Shown piece by piece: positions 32,399 through 43,892 of a stretch of 64,000 nt of DNA; the stretch's first letter is position 1; every line of letters starts with the position of its first letter. Both the position numbers and the translations under genes were made by a program. Below the pieces are notes generated by a model that worked only from the letters and a program-made list of their open reading frames with translations, was not told the DNA's origin and did no database searches. This stretch comes from Neoceratodus forsteri (lineage: Eukaryota > Chordata > Ceratodontiformes > Ceratodontidae): the NCBI GenBank assembly GCA_016271365.2, contig CM028136.1, forward strand, positions 472,500,001-472,564,000, given 5' to 3'.

Positions 32399-33897
32399 AC
32401 ATAGAAACATAGACCTTGATGGCAGATATGGACTGTCTGGCCCTCCCAGTCTGCACATTTCCCTACCTATCAAATAACCTGAAGATCCTAGTTTTACCAA
32501 CAGCCTACTTCCTCCTACCTCCCACTAGAATTGCCTTATGTCTGTCCCATGCATTTTTAAATTCCCCCATTGTTTTTGACCCCACAACCTCCTCAGGAAG
32601 GCCGTTCCATGTGTCCATCACACTCTCCACGAAAAAATACTTCCTCACATTGTCCCTGAGTCACACCCCCTCTATCTTCAAATTGTGCCCCCTTGTTCTT
32701 GCACATATCTTTTTCTGAAAGATGCTACCCTCTTGGACTCTGTTGATTCCTTTGAGGTATTTGAAAGTTTCTATCATGTCCCCCCTCTCCTTTGAGGGTA
32801 TACATATTAAGCTCTTTTAGTCTCTCTTCGTATGGCTTCTCTTTCAGACCCTGCACCATTTTAATTGCCTCCCTCTGGACTGCCTCCATCCTGTCCATGC
32901 CCTTGCAAAGATGGGGTCTCCAGAACTGCACACAGTGCTCCAGATGGGGTCTCACCAACTGTCTGTACAGAGGGATAACAACTTCCTGTTTTCTACTGGT
33001 GATGTCTCTTCCTATGCATCCCAGTATCCCCCCAGCCCTCCTTACTACCTTTTCACATTGCTTGCCTACCTTTAGGTCATCTGATATGACTACCCCCAGG
33101 TCTCTTTCCATTTTTGTCATCATTAATACCCCCGCCCATTGTGTACTTTTCCCTTGGGTTTTTGTTTCCCAGAGGCATGACTTTGCACTTCTTTGCATTG
33201 AATCTAAGCTGCCATACTTTTGACCATTCCTCCAACCTTGTAAAGTCCCTTCTCATCCTTTCTACCCCCCCTTGTGTATGAATGCTGTTGCAGATCTTTG
33301 TGTCATCTGCAAAGAGGCATACATTTCCTTCCAGTCCCTCTGCAATGTCACCTATAAAGACATTAAAGAGGACTGGTCCCAGTACTGATCCCTGAAGTAC
33401 CCCACTAATAAACCCCCTTTCTTCAAAGTGGACTCCGTTTACTATTACCCTCTGCATCCTGTTGTTCAGCTAATTTTTTATTTGGGTTACCAGCCTGGGA
33501 CCCACTCCCAGGATGGCTAACTCATTTATTAATCTTTTGTGTGGGACTGTGTCAAATGCCTTGCTAATGTCTAGGTAAGCCATGTCCACAGCTCCCCCCT
33601 GGTCTACCACTTTGGTAACCCAGTCAAAGAAATCTATGAGATTCATCTGAAATGACCTTCCCACTGTGAATCCATGCTGCCTTGTGTCCTGTGCCCTGCT
33701 GGCCTCTAGGTACTCAACAATTCTTTCTTTCAGCAGTGATTCCACCTTTTTCCCAACCACTGAGGTCAAACTAACAGGCCTGCAGTTTCCTGCCTCTGCC
33801 CTGCTCCCACTTTTGTGAAGGAAATCACATCCACCCTCCTCCAGTCATCAGGTAACACACAATCCTCCCATGTTTTGTTAAAAATTGTAGTCAGTGG
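32399..33897 (-). mobile_element. 5'-truncated CR1 LINE copy
   Basis: The 3' end carries octamers (ACATAGAAACATAG at 32399). The same short 3' UTR as at 796 follows, then ORF2 back to the RT N-terminus near 33897, where similarity ends (ACTGACTACAATTTTTAACA on the minus strand). It is the same subfamily as the copies at 796 and 6549. Confidence 0.9.
32430..33880 (-). pseudogene. CR1 ORF2 RT and C-terminal domain (broken)
   Basis: RT begins in the frame 33769-33473 (TSVVGKKVESLLKERIVEYL, MAYLDISKAFDTVPHKRLIN). A stop separates the next frame, 33457-33080: RVIVNGVHFEERGFISGVLQ and FADDTKICNS, with an intact FADD catalytic box and GVLQGS in place of GVPQGS. The C-terminal region at 33198-32728 reads DLGVVISDDLKVGKQCEK, PLYRQLVRPHLEHCVQFW and YEERLKELNMYTLKGEGGHD. 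Endonuclease and ORF1 are absent by 5' truncation. At least three interruptions make the copy dead. Confidence 0.88.
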
Positions 33898-35430
33898 TGC
33901 CACTGGAGGGATTCTGGGAGGAGGTGTGTTGTTCATGCTGCAGTGTTGTGGAGAAGCACTGAGAGCAGGGCTGTGTGTAAGGCACTTTTGTGACTAGCAA
34001 CAAGTATGCCACCATTGCCTTATCTCTAACATGTCCTGCTGCTGCAATTTTTGTTTTAATTTGCTTCTTGGCTGGCTAAAGATTGGTAATCTTACACACA
34101 GTCTTTCCAACCATCTTGAGGCACTCAAACTAATCTTTCTAACACTGTGTGTTCTGCGACACCCTATCCTGAGAAGAGGAGTCCATTGGTGGCAGGAGCC
34201 CCTGGCGGGGTGGACCACGGTAAGCCCTGTGGAGGGCAAGTGCACCATTGGTTTTGGAAGCCCTGAAAATTTATATTTTGTCTCCTGGAACCTTCTCTTG
34301 GCACCTCTTTGTCCTTTTACTGGTAGAATTCTTGCTGAAAGTTTAAAATTTTATAGTTTGCTTAATTGTCTACGATCTAAAGCCTTCTCTGCTACTATGG
34401 ATTAAGTGTGAACATTTCGACAGCGATGGATTTTGGTGGAGAACGACGTTCCACCATACACTATAGTTAAATAATCTGTAAACTCTAAGGATTTTAAGAA
34501 GGCTGATATTGTTTCAATTGGATAATTGGACAACTAACTAATTAGATTAATTTACATCCACATGCAGGCAGAGTCTAAAACTCAGGCAGCCCCATGGCAT
34601 TTGTTCATTCTCTCTAAAGACTCACATATGAATAGTTCCTCATGAGTCTTTTATTTCAGTTTTTGTAAAAAGCAGCTGGTTGAAAGGCAGAGTGGTTACA
34701 ACACAAGACTTAAACTGCCCCACCTGTAATATGGCTGATTGCATTATCTTTTTTTTATACAAGGAGTTAACATTTTTAAATCATGTAACATGGTAAATTT
34801 GATCTTGCCTTAAACATATAACTTCAAACTTTTTTAGAAAGTATATGGTGTTTAATCAACATTATTTGTTTTGCCTCCCAACCTTTTTTTGTTTTCTTTT
34901 TAATTCATTCTTTTGACTGCTCAGGATGCCTGGAGTCCTTTCCATCATTCAAGTTCTATTGAGCCTCCTCTTTTGTTTCTACAAACTTCCCCACTCTGAT
35001 TGTCTTAGGCTTGTTGCCACGGCATTGTGAACAACAAACGTGTTACTGTTGATACCACTGCTACATATCACAAATAAAGCTCAATCTCCGGAGAAGGTAA
35101 TTAATTATGTTTCTATATAAGATAACTGACAATTTACAACAAACTGTTGTAATAAGGTGTCCCTTTTTGTCATTCTTAATTTTGCCTCAGTTAATCTGGT
35201 TTGCTGAATATACTACTTTTAACTTTTAATATCATTACACGTCTATTTTTCTCCAATAAAAAAGGATAAGGATCCTACAGCACATATAGCTTGTTAAGTA
35301 CAATCATCAGTGCAAGTTGTAATCTTTTAAGTTAGTTTTTCTACAGTTAGGCTTTATAGAGACCTAATTTATTGGTATTGTGTCTCATCAATAGTAAACA
35401 CAGTAAGCACAGTAAGCATGATTTGTTATA
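33898..35430. other. No recognised gene; weak tRNA-like segment
   Basis: No protein is recognised. At about 34687-34745 GGCAGAGTGGTTACAACACA resembles the A-box end of a tRNA-Ser/Leu-like SINE head, with a poor B box (TGGCTGATTGCA). 34410-34470 holds a short inverted repeat (TGGTGGAGAACG...CGTTCCACCA). Part of this stretch may be the 5' region of the AT-rich LINE downstream. Confidence 0.35.
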
Positions 35431-35984
35431 TTGTTTCATATTAATTATGTCTGTTTGCTTTTTATAATATTGGCAATTGCACATACTGGTAAATTGTATA
35501 ATGGGTTAGCTGTTAACAATAGTGAGCTTGTGTCTATTTTAATAATTAAACACAGTGGTTGTAAAACTTGTTATACCAATCAGACAGCCTACTGCAATTT
35601 TAAATTTTCTCCCCAAGGCATTTCTCTGCTGTCATCTTCTCTTATGGAGTCTTAGACCAAGACTTTGTTTGAAAATAATAAGAACATTTGCAGATTGGCC
35701 ATTGCAACTCAGTAACTTAGGAACGTATTACTACATAAAGTTATACTGTATAAGGCATCCTTTCACTGGACTCCATGCCAGAAGTTAAACTGTGGCACCT
35801 AAAGACTGAAGAACTACAAATACTACTGTTTACTGTGTCTTGTTTTACATTGTACCTTTTTCTGTTATTGTCAATTGTAATAAAATATAATATAGGCAAT
35901 ATAATATAATGGTCAACACTCGTAATGGTCTGCTTTGCTCCCCCATCATGCAGATGGGAAAGCAATCAGCATCTAATGTAGAAA

Positions 35985-38598
35985 ATGAAAAAAAGGAGAA
36001 ATAAAAGTGAAAGGCAAATGGATATTATACAGAAATCAGACATAAAGGAGAAGTCAGACAAAAATCAAATTAAAATCATAAACTTTTTTGTGAACAGTGA
36101 AAATATACGCTTGACTCCCGTTCACATCTTCATAGTGGATATTGATATTGGGATGAAAAACAAAAAAGAATGTGATAAATTAATAAGGAAGACTCACCAA
36201 TTGAGTTCACCTAGATTAATAGACTTCTATATGGAGGCCATTTCTTTTGCCTCTCAGACTCAATATAATTCCTTGGACACTAGTGTATTTTTGGACTCCC
36301 CTGATTGGAGTGAATCCATAAAGGGAATTCAAATGAATGTGTACAATTCAGGAAATAATACAGAAGTAAAAACAAAATTTGTAACTGCGGGCACAAAGAT
36401 CATCCCAATTAGGGAACTCTATCAGGATACAAGGAGCATTTCTTATCTTTTGGGATTAGAGACTAGTAAAGTCAGTAAAGCTCAAAATAAATCCTCTTTG
36501 ACAATGACCAGCTGTCAATTTAATAAATATACTCAGGGTAAAAGTACAAATCCTTCACCCAAAAATAGAATAGAGAAAACAATCTATCTACAGTAATACA
36601 AGATAAAGACCAAATAAGAGAAGATTTGAACAACTGGTCTCTAGCTACATGAACTCAGAAGAATGCTGCTTTAGCAATGACCCTGTTATACAGGAAACAA
36701 GTCAACAAGAACATTTCAGATTCTCACCACATTCTGACCAGTCAGTGACAGCAGGAGATAGGCATAGTAAAGGACATATTCACTGTACAGTAATAATGAT
36801 TATTTTGGAAATGAGGGAAACTACACAGCATCTTCTTCACTATCCAGACAAATGTTGGAAATAATCAAGAATCCATATTACACTCATTTTGTTATCCTGG
36901 AAAATCTATGTGTAATTAAAGAAGAACTGGCATCACTTAGAACTGATGTCTTTTATAATAAAATGATGTTGAATAAAAAAATAGCGAGAGACATTTAATT
37001 ACTTAAGATCTAGAAATGGATAACTCATATACCAAAATATCAACAAAGAAAGCAATACAGGTGCTCTTACCATCTCCCTTTCAGAAGGGTAAGGATGGCA
37101 TCATCACATTTATATATTTAACTAGAACAGACAAAGGTAAAAAAATAAAGAAAAGTAGAAGGAGGAAAAAAGAAAAATAAGAAAGAACAATCAGGACAAG
37201 GTAAGACATCCATGGATTTAAAGTAACAAAGCTTACAAAATGATGTATAGGAAATAAATATAAAACAGGGGAGGCTGAGATAATCTTGGAGATTTCAGAA
37301 TCTAGAGCTCCTATAATTTCAAAATCTAGTGCTCCTATATCAGAGGTTCACTTAGATACAGAGAGGCAACAAGATACAGAGCCTCAGGGAAGGGAAACTT
37401 TATTGCTCAGTACTGCTGAGAAACAACCTGCAACTGTCAAAAGAAAACCCAGAGTAAGAGAGAATCTTATAATAAATAATAACCATATTCAACAACCAGT
37501 GACTGATGGTACAATAAAGGAAATAGTGAAAAGGGCTCAGGATGTAGAGGATGAGGAGGAACACCCTAAAGTTGAATATTTAATAGAGATGTATGATGTC
37601 CTTAAACTGTGTAAAGAATCACAAAGGGACCTTAGAAACAGGGTGATTGAATTACTACACTTGAGAGAATCAAGTGAATAGATATTTATAATGTATGGTA
37701 AGTGCCTACTAACCACCATAATCAGCAGTCGCACAGCTTTGTTATGCACTGTTTAGAATTTTAAAAGTTGTTAACCACACTTCAAAACTTCCAAACAGTG
37801 GCATAACAAAAAAGAATGCACGAGAGTTCCATAATTCTCACACATAGAATGCAAACAGTGTTTTTTGACCATACACTATAACAGATGATGGCTGGGGATC
37901 GGGTGATAACCACACTGAAATCACCTCTCATGGTTGCTAGGGCTACAGCAAACCTCTCAAGCTGTGCTCTCGAGGTTTATCATGTTTCCCTAGCAGCCAC
38001 TCGAGGTGATTACAGCGTGGTTATCACCCGATCCCCAGCCATTATCCTCTATATTACCAGACTTCCAAACCCAATTTATAATGACCAGGTTTTTTTTACA
38101 CAAATACCAAACAGATGGTGAATAAGATTTGGAAAAAAGACCAAGAGCTTAATAAGAAGAGAATCAATATTTTGTCTCCACAAACTATACCTAGCTTGGA
38201 AACTAATAGGTCAGACAGCTACCCCTAGAAGTGAAGAACTACCAAATGGATGGCAGGTAAAAGTGTTAGAAATAATAGAAGAGTATAATAACAAGCAGAA
38301 GGAGAAGTGGGAGAGAAGAACATTATCCTTGACTGGATGGGAAATAGACAAAAGACAACACGTAGGGCAGCTCAAAAGAGAGATTGCATCTTTCCTCTCA
38401 TGTACACTAAATCTGAACATATTAGACAAGCATATTGATTATATAACAATACATAAAAGTGAAACTAACTCACCCCAAATTGATTTAACATTTAGGTCTT
38501 CAAAATTAAAAGCAGTAATGACAGAAACAGCAAGAAGACTAGACACACTAGGAATATCTTTAGTAGATAATATAGTCTGGGCTAATGATAATAATTAA
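35985..38598 (+). pseudogene. ORF1-like region of the AT-rich LINE
   Basis: Several open stretches in series: 35985-36593 (Lys/Asn-rich, MKKRRNKSERQMDIIQKSDI ... DIDIGMKNKKECDKLIRKTH), 36649-36861, 37286-37678 (EHPKVEYLIEMYDVLKLCKE near the end) and 38263-38595 (LSLTGWEIDKRQHVGQLKRE ... KLKAVMTETARRLDTLGISL). They are separated by stops, shifts and the hairpin element at 37888-38042. There is no domain I can name. Position upstream of the endonuclease suggests a nucleic-acid-binding ORF1. It is not certain that all four stretches belong to one protein. Confidence 0.45.
37888..38042. repeat. 155-bp hairpin element
   Basis: ATGGCTGGGGATCGGGTGAT AACCAC at the left is exactly mirrored by GTGGTTATCACCCGATCCCC AGCCAT at the right. 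Arms continue (TGAAATCACCTCTCATGGTT / AGCCACTCGAGGTGATTACA) to a central loop at about 37965. It splits the ORF1 region. Confidence 0.9.
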
Positions 38599-38707
38599 GT
38601 AAAGACTCTGAAACAAAAAAAAACCATTATTGTGTCACCAATTACCCTGAAAGCTTGAGTGCAATTCCCTCAGATTGACAATCTGTTGTGACATCAAGTA
38701 ATGTTAC

Positions 38708-39763
38708 TATCTTAAAGATTATATCATGGAACATAGAAGGCTTAGGCATAAAATTGAAAGACTGTCATTTGAAGTGTTTTTGAATACAGTTGATATTATA
38801 TGTGTTCAGGAATCCTGGTGGATGAATGATATCCCTTTTATGCTACCAGGCTATGCAGGCTATCATCTTCCAGCCATTAAAACAAATAAATATGGATGTC
38901 CAAAAGGAGGGGTGATAACATATATCAAGACTACACTAGACATGCAAGTACAGTTATTGAAGAATATGACAATGGTTATGCTACCTTTACTTATGGTGGC
39001 ATCCCACAGGATGAAACCCACTTTTAAAGCACTCTGCAGTATGCTGCAGCAGATCTACTGAATAAAGCAATGTAATTTCAATGGCAAATAGCCCCCTTTG
39101 TCATGCAGGAAACTGTGGCATTCACTTCATCCTGGCAGTGTCACATTTTCCTGAATGACAAAAGGACTTAATTGTATTGACATTGAATTGCATTATTCAA
39201 TATAGGTCTCTTTCTGACTTGACACAGAAGTATAAGCTCTAATGCTGGGGAATTGTGTTTCATCCTGGGGGACGCCACTGTATATATAACTTAAGCTACA
39301 AAATGGTGTTAATTAATACTTATTTGTCTGCTAGAAATTACAAGGACAAAACACCCCATAACTGGAAGCTGTTTAAGACTTATCTTAAGACAATAATTGA
39401 TGAATATGATGAATGCCCACTATTTTTGATAGGGGATTTCAATGTAAGAGTCTACAAAGAAATATTTTTATACCCCTTGGATGATGAACTAATTAAGGGG
39501 ATTAACATAATAAATTGTTATATCAACCCCCACTCAAGTTCAAAAGATACATTCAGGGAAGGTTATTCTTACAGCTAATGAGAAACAATAATTTTTATCT
39601 TGTAAATAGCAGAACACAGGATGACAATAATGGAGAGTATACTTACATTGTACCAAATGGTTTATCTATTATAGATTTACTATGGGTTAATCAAAAAGCT
39701 CTCAGTTCAGTGGAAAACCTAAAAATATTGGAGAGATCAGAATCTGCATACCTGCCTCTTTAA
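38708..39763 (+). pseudogene. APE endonuclease of the AT-rich LINE (interrupted)
   Basis: It starts with ILKIISWNIEGL (Asn block) in one frame. A one-base shift moves to 38726-39000, with KIERLSFEVFLNTVDIICVQ and ESWWMND (catalytic Glu in QESW), then GYHLPAIKTNKYGCPKGGVI. A 283-bp TIR element (38996-39278) interrupts it. The protein resumes at 39300 with MVLINTYLSARNYKDKTPHN and PLFLIGDFNVRVYKE (GDFN block), then NGLSIIDLLWVNQKAL (D-block) at 39515-39760. The final His block is decayed. This is the nicking domain of the retrotransposon. Confidence 0.7.
38996..39278. repeat. TIR/MITE-like insertion in the endonuclease
   Basis: The left end GTGGCATCCCACAGGATGAA ACCCA is inverted at the right end as TGTGTTTCATCCTGGGGGAC GCCAC. 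The terminal repeats are about 25 bp and imperfect. 283 bp total, non-coding. It falls exactly between two endonuclease blocks. Confidence 0.75.
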
Positions 39764-40389
39764 TAAGTCTTAGTATTGATCTTGAACATAAACATCAAAC
39801 TAAAATTCATAGTAATACTCAGAATATTTAAATATTGAGCAACAAAAGGATCAGATAGACTCAACATAGTGTTAAGCTTATATCTGAATACTTATATTCT
39901 GATAATCTTATGGAATTAAGAAAAAAATATCCTAGATGTCACTAATTATGAAGCTGGGAATAATTTATGAGAGACAATCCGTGATTATATAAGATGTTTT
40001 TTTTAACTTCTGTTACCGTAAAATCACAAAACTTTGAAACATGGTATAAAAATTACTGCAGATGTGCAAAAAAAGAGTCTGAACTCTCTAATAAGATGTT
40101 ATAGAAAACACCCAAACACAATTTGCAAATACTTAATGGAACAAGGAAAAGATACAAATAATTGTTGAGAAAGGAAAAGTGTAAATTTCAATAAAAAATG
40201 TGGGCTAAGTTGAATAATACAAAACTCTGTAAAGATACCAAAAAATGTCGGTTTCTAGTAAGTTATGACTACTTGCACTACACGAGATAAACAGAGGCCT
40301 CAATACAGCCAAAACACTGGGAAGATCATTTTAGCACCTTATATTATAAGAAAGATGGACAGACTAAGGAAAATCAGATTACATATTGA

Positions 40390-41840
40390 ACAATGCTACT
40401 TGTGCCCACATACATTAAGAGAGAAGAAATGTTAAATGCACTCAATAAATTAGCAATGAACAAGACGCCTGGTCCCAATTGGATAATACCAGAAATACTG
40501 TATACAAGGCATTTCCTGAGTGGTGGCTTCCACTGCTTCATTATTATTTTAATAAGTATGTCCAGGGTCAACAATTTCCACTGACCTGGTTGGGTACTAT
40601 TATTCATCCCATATTTAAAAAAGGTAATGTTCAAGATCCTATGATGTACAGACCAATAAGTCTATTAGACACATCACAAAAACTGTTTTCTAGAATTTTA
40701 TTAGAATGTGCCCAAGTTTGGATAGGTGAGGAGATGATCCTTAGTGGATGTCAGAATGGATTTTGGACAGATAGATCCACATTACAACATTGTTTTGTAC
40801 TCACACATCTTATCTGGAAATATGCTAAGATCAGAAAGCCTAAGTTATTCTGTTGCTTTGTGGACCTTAAGTCCGCTTTTAACATGCTTGCTAGATTATT
40901 ATTACAGCAAAAACTCGAGGCATATGATATGGATGCAACACTACTAGGTTCAGTCATGCACCTTCATCAGCACACTTGACTCAAGGTACAGTACAACCAA
41001 ACAGCACTTCTTTCTTCTAAAATTAATTAAAATCTGAGGGGTTAGACAGGGGTGTTTATTTGTGCTGACATTATTTAATGTGTACATAAATACAATAATT
41101 GAAAATTTGGAACAATTTGAGTTTCACTCATCTAATACGTTCAATCATAAAATCCCTGTCTCGCCTACGCAGATGACTAGGTCCTTATTTTCACCTCATT
41201 CCTTGGATTGCAAAGGAAATTAAGACATTTTGTGCAGCTATGCCAGGAAACCAAATGTGTTATAAATAACAGCAAGACCAATTTAGTCATATTTGGTAAC
41301 AGGAATATGAAAGTTCCATCATTATATATTGGGAATGACAAAATAAAAACAACCACATGTTATGATTATTTGGGTATAAGATTTGATGAAAATATAACCT
41401 GGAACAAACATATTGATCAACTTAAATTGAAGCTTAAAACATCTTTGTAACAAAATTGGGACTGCCTGTATTAAAGGAATACTAAAACTCATAAATACTA
41501 AAATTAAAGAAAGCATACTCTATGGAGCTGAAATCTGGGTGCAGAATCAAATCAAACCATTAGAGACTTTAATAAATAATAGGTACAGGTATATATTAAA
41601 GGTCTCAAAATCTATTCCTGTGCAAATTATACATAGAGAACTGGATCAATATGCATTAGCAACTCTGATCCTGGAAAAAATGATAAAGTTTGTAGGTAAA
41701 ATATTTCTGCTCCTGGAAAATTGTCTCCCTAGACTATGCTTAGAGGAATCCATAAATTATACACGAAGAGGTTTTGTTTTCCCTATTATTAATGATAATA
41801 AGACATATTCTACCGATGGCACTGGGTTCTCTTCTATATG
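40390..41840 (+). pseudogene. Reverse transcriptase and C-terminal part of the AT-rich LINE
   Basis: RT blocks in order: MLNALNKLAMNKTPGPNWII (about 40429), then EWWLPLLHYYFNKYVQGQQF, GTIIHPIFKKGNVQDPMMYR and PISLLDTSQKLFSRILLECA (40479 onward). LFCCFVDLKSAFNMLARLLL (about 40840), GVRQGCLFVLTLFNVYIN (about 41040) and a decayed catalytic region (SPTQMTRSLF instead of YADD) near 41160 follow. Then come VINNSKTNLVIFGNRNMKVP and YDYLGIRFDENITWNKHIDQ (41208-41447) and a C-terminal segment at 41539-41838 (PLETLINNRYRYILKVSKSI). Catalytic aspartates are lost and frames are broken. Confidence 0.72.
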
Positions 41841-42069
41841 AAATCTACCAGAAACCATTTTCTGAGATTGCTGAGCAAATTAAACTTTGAGTAAGGGATA
41901 ATGCACTACAACAAGATAACATCAGAATTAATAGTTTGAAACACTTTAGATGGTTCAAGATGATAAAATTAGAATACAAATGAGATCCATGTTTGATAAT
42001 TTTAGATAAATCTGATGATCAACGTTTAATGACAATATTGTGATTTAATATCTTTACAATTATAGGTTT

Positions 42070-42488
42070 GGTAAATATAGTTAACCATTTCTCCAGTTTT
42101 TTAAGGTCTTTCCTCATTCTTTCAACACCCCTTGGCATGACAACCCTATTGCATACCTTTGTATCATCTGTGAAGAGGCATACCTTTCCCTCCAGTCCCT
42201 CTGCAATGTCCCCAATAAAGACACTGAAGAGGACCGGCCCCAGTACTGACCCCTGTGGCACCCTGCTCATCACTTCTCCCTCTCCAGAGTACTCCCTCTT
42301 TACCACAACCCCCCGGATTTGCTATTCAGCCAATTCTCCACCCACAGAACTATGTTAGGACCCATTCATAGGCTGCGCAGTTTGTTAATCAGCCCTCTGT
42401 GGGGGACAGTGCTGAAGGCCTTTCTGAAATCCAGATAGGCCACATCTACTGCAGCTCCCTGGTTCACTACCTTAGTTACCCAGTCATG
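42070..42488 (-). mobile_element. Internal CR1 RT fragment
   Basis: The minus-strand frame 42306-42022 reads [20 protein letters not shown] and VCLFTDDTKVCNRVVMPRGV, with FTDD as the catalytic box. The part upstream to 42488 encodes the [23 protein letters not shown] and NKLRSLWMGPN-like segments on broken frames. Neither the CR1 3' end nor the endonuclease is present. Confidence 0.8.
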
Positions 42489-42599
42489 CCATAGATTAGT
42501 ACAATAAGTCAGCGCAAAATACAGTAAATACAGTAAAAGTTAGGATTAGTTGTATAAGTAAATAAATGGCATATAAGGCAGTATATGTATGTTAGTGAG

Positions 42600-42790
42600 T
42601 GTGGAAATGTTCTGTGTGTGTAGACAGTGCACTGCTATGTTATACTGAAATATATATGCATATGTATTAGTCAGTCTGTGTGTGTCACAACAATTGAACA
42701 TGCAGTTAGATGGCTCAGTGGTTAGTGCAAGAATTGCTAGTCTACATTCCTCAATATCTAGATTAGTTTCAACCATATGCATTTCATTGC
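42600..42790. repeat. tRNA-like repeat, copy 1
   Basis: TACTGAAATATATATGCATA, then CACAACAATTGAACATGCAG and GATGGCTCAGTGGTTAGTGC recur at 43228-43350. GGCTCAGTGGTTAGTG resembles a pol III A box; AGTTTCAACC could be a decayed B box. Probably a tRNA-derived SINE fragment. Confidence 0.5.
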
Positions 42791-42934
42791 TGATTTAAAT
42801 GAGGTGTCTAGTGGCAACCCCTTACCCTCTGATGTCCCTGGAGCCTGAAAGAAGAAAACACTCCCTCGATACCTTTTTTTTAATCTGTAAAAATGTGTGT
42901 AGAGTGTGCACTGCTATGTTTTGGTATGCCAATG

Positions 42935-43100
42935 CTACAGCAACAACTTTACAATGATCTTGTCAATACCGACAAGATCGACAGATCACTGTAAAGTCCA
43001 CTCGGGACCCCAGCTCTGCTTACCCCTGGTGTTGCACCCCCTTCCCGAATAAACTCCAACTCGGAGTTGATAATAATAAGTTACGGGTTGGTGCAGGGGG
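42935..43100. repeat. Hairpin repeat family H, copy 1
   Basis: Contains ACTTTACAATGATCTTGTC...GACAAGATCGACAGATCACTG TAAAGT (inverted repeat, centre about 42970) and CCAACTCGGAGTTG (palindrome-like, about 43046). The same modules in inverse order appear at 61555-61740. Confidence 0.6.
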
Positions 43101-43227
43101 ATTTCTCCTAAGAAAACTCTTTAAATTCTGATGGCACAATGCCTAACACAATTGTGTTCAACATACTGCTGTTGATGTAACCTGGGTTTGAACTATCGAT
43201 GTCACTGTGGCATCATAGATCCCTATG

Positions 43228-43350
43228 TTATACTGCAATATATATGCATATATGTATATCGTAGTAATCGTGTGTGTGTGTATCACAACAATTAGAAAGT
43301 GCAGTTGGGTGGCTCAGTGGTTAGTGCAAAATTGAAAGTTTACACATTTC
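43228..43350. repeat. tRNA-like repeat, copy 2
   Basis: It matches 42637-42760 (TACTGCAATATATATGCATA, CACAACAATTAGAAAGTGCA, GGGTGGCTCAGTGGTTAGTG), about 590 bp downstream in the same orientation, with family-H hairpin sequence between them. Confidence 0.5.
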
Positions 43351-43892
43351 TCACTACCTGCAATACCATTATTTTGTAGCCATATTGCCTCTTGCTAGAA
43401 TTTGTTTTTACAGTTGAAATAATAAAAGGAGCAAGCCTTTTAATAGGGCTCAGACCAGACTTTTTTTCCCATAATATGTTTATACTTCCCTGGCTGAGGC
43501 AGGCTAGGACTCCTATCTGCCCTGCCACACTGGTCCCCATCATCCATCACCTTCCCCAAGCTCACCTGGTTGGCTGGAAGCCCCATGGATCTTCCCATGG
43601 TGATACCAGGAGGAGGGAGGGCTGGCCATCCTCCACCCCCCAAAGTACATATCAAGTCAACCGGCATGTCACTCAAGTGGTGAGGTGTGTAGGGTCACAG
43701 TGTGCTAGGGTCACAGTGCTGAGGTAGGTATTATAGATACCTGCCTCATCACTTTTTCCACCATTTTTCACCCACTGTGCTGCTGGGGTACACAGATCAA
43801 TGTGCTTGTGTGGAGGCATGCACATGCTGCAGGGTCATGCAACATCACTTGCTCATTGCAACTTGCAGACCTACACAGACCTACACAGCCAT

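Larger units (their letters stand above)
35431..42065 (+). mobile_element. AT-rich APE-type non-LTR retrotransposon, clade uncertain
   Basis: A long plus-strand element with markedly AT-rich codon use. ORF1-like segments lie at 35985-38598, an endonuclease starts at about 38708, and RT with a C-terminal part spans about 40390-41840. It is invaded by a hairpin element (37888-38042) and a TIR element (38996-39278). The 3' end is lost near 42065, where a CR1 fragment abuts. RT wording (PISLLDTSQKLFSRILL, FCCFVDLKSAFNML, GVRQGCLF) differs from CR1, L1 and Rex1/L2 here and recalls I/Nimb/Vingi-like lineages, but I cannot place it. Confidence 0.65.
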
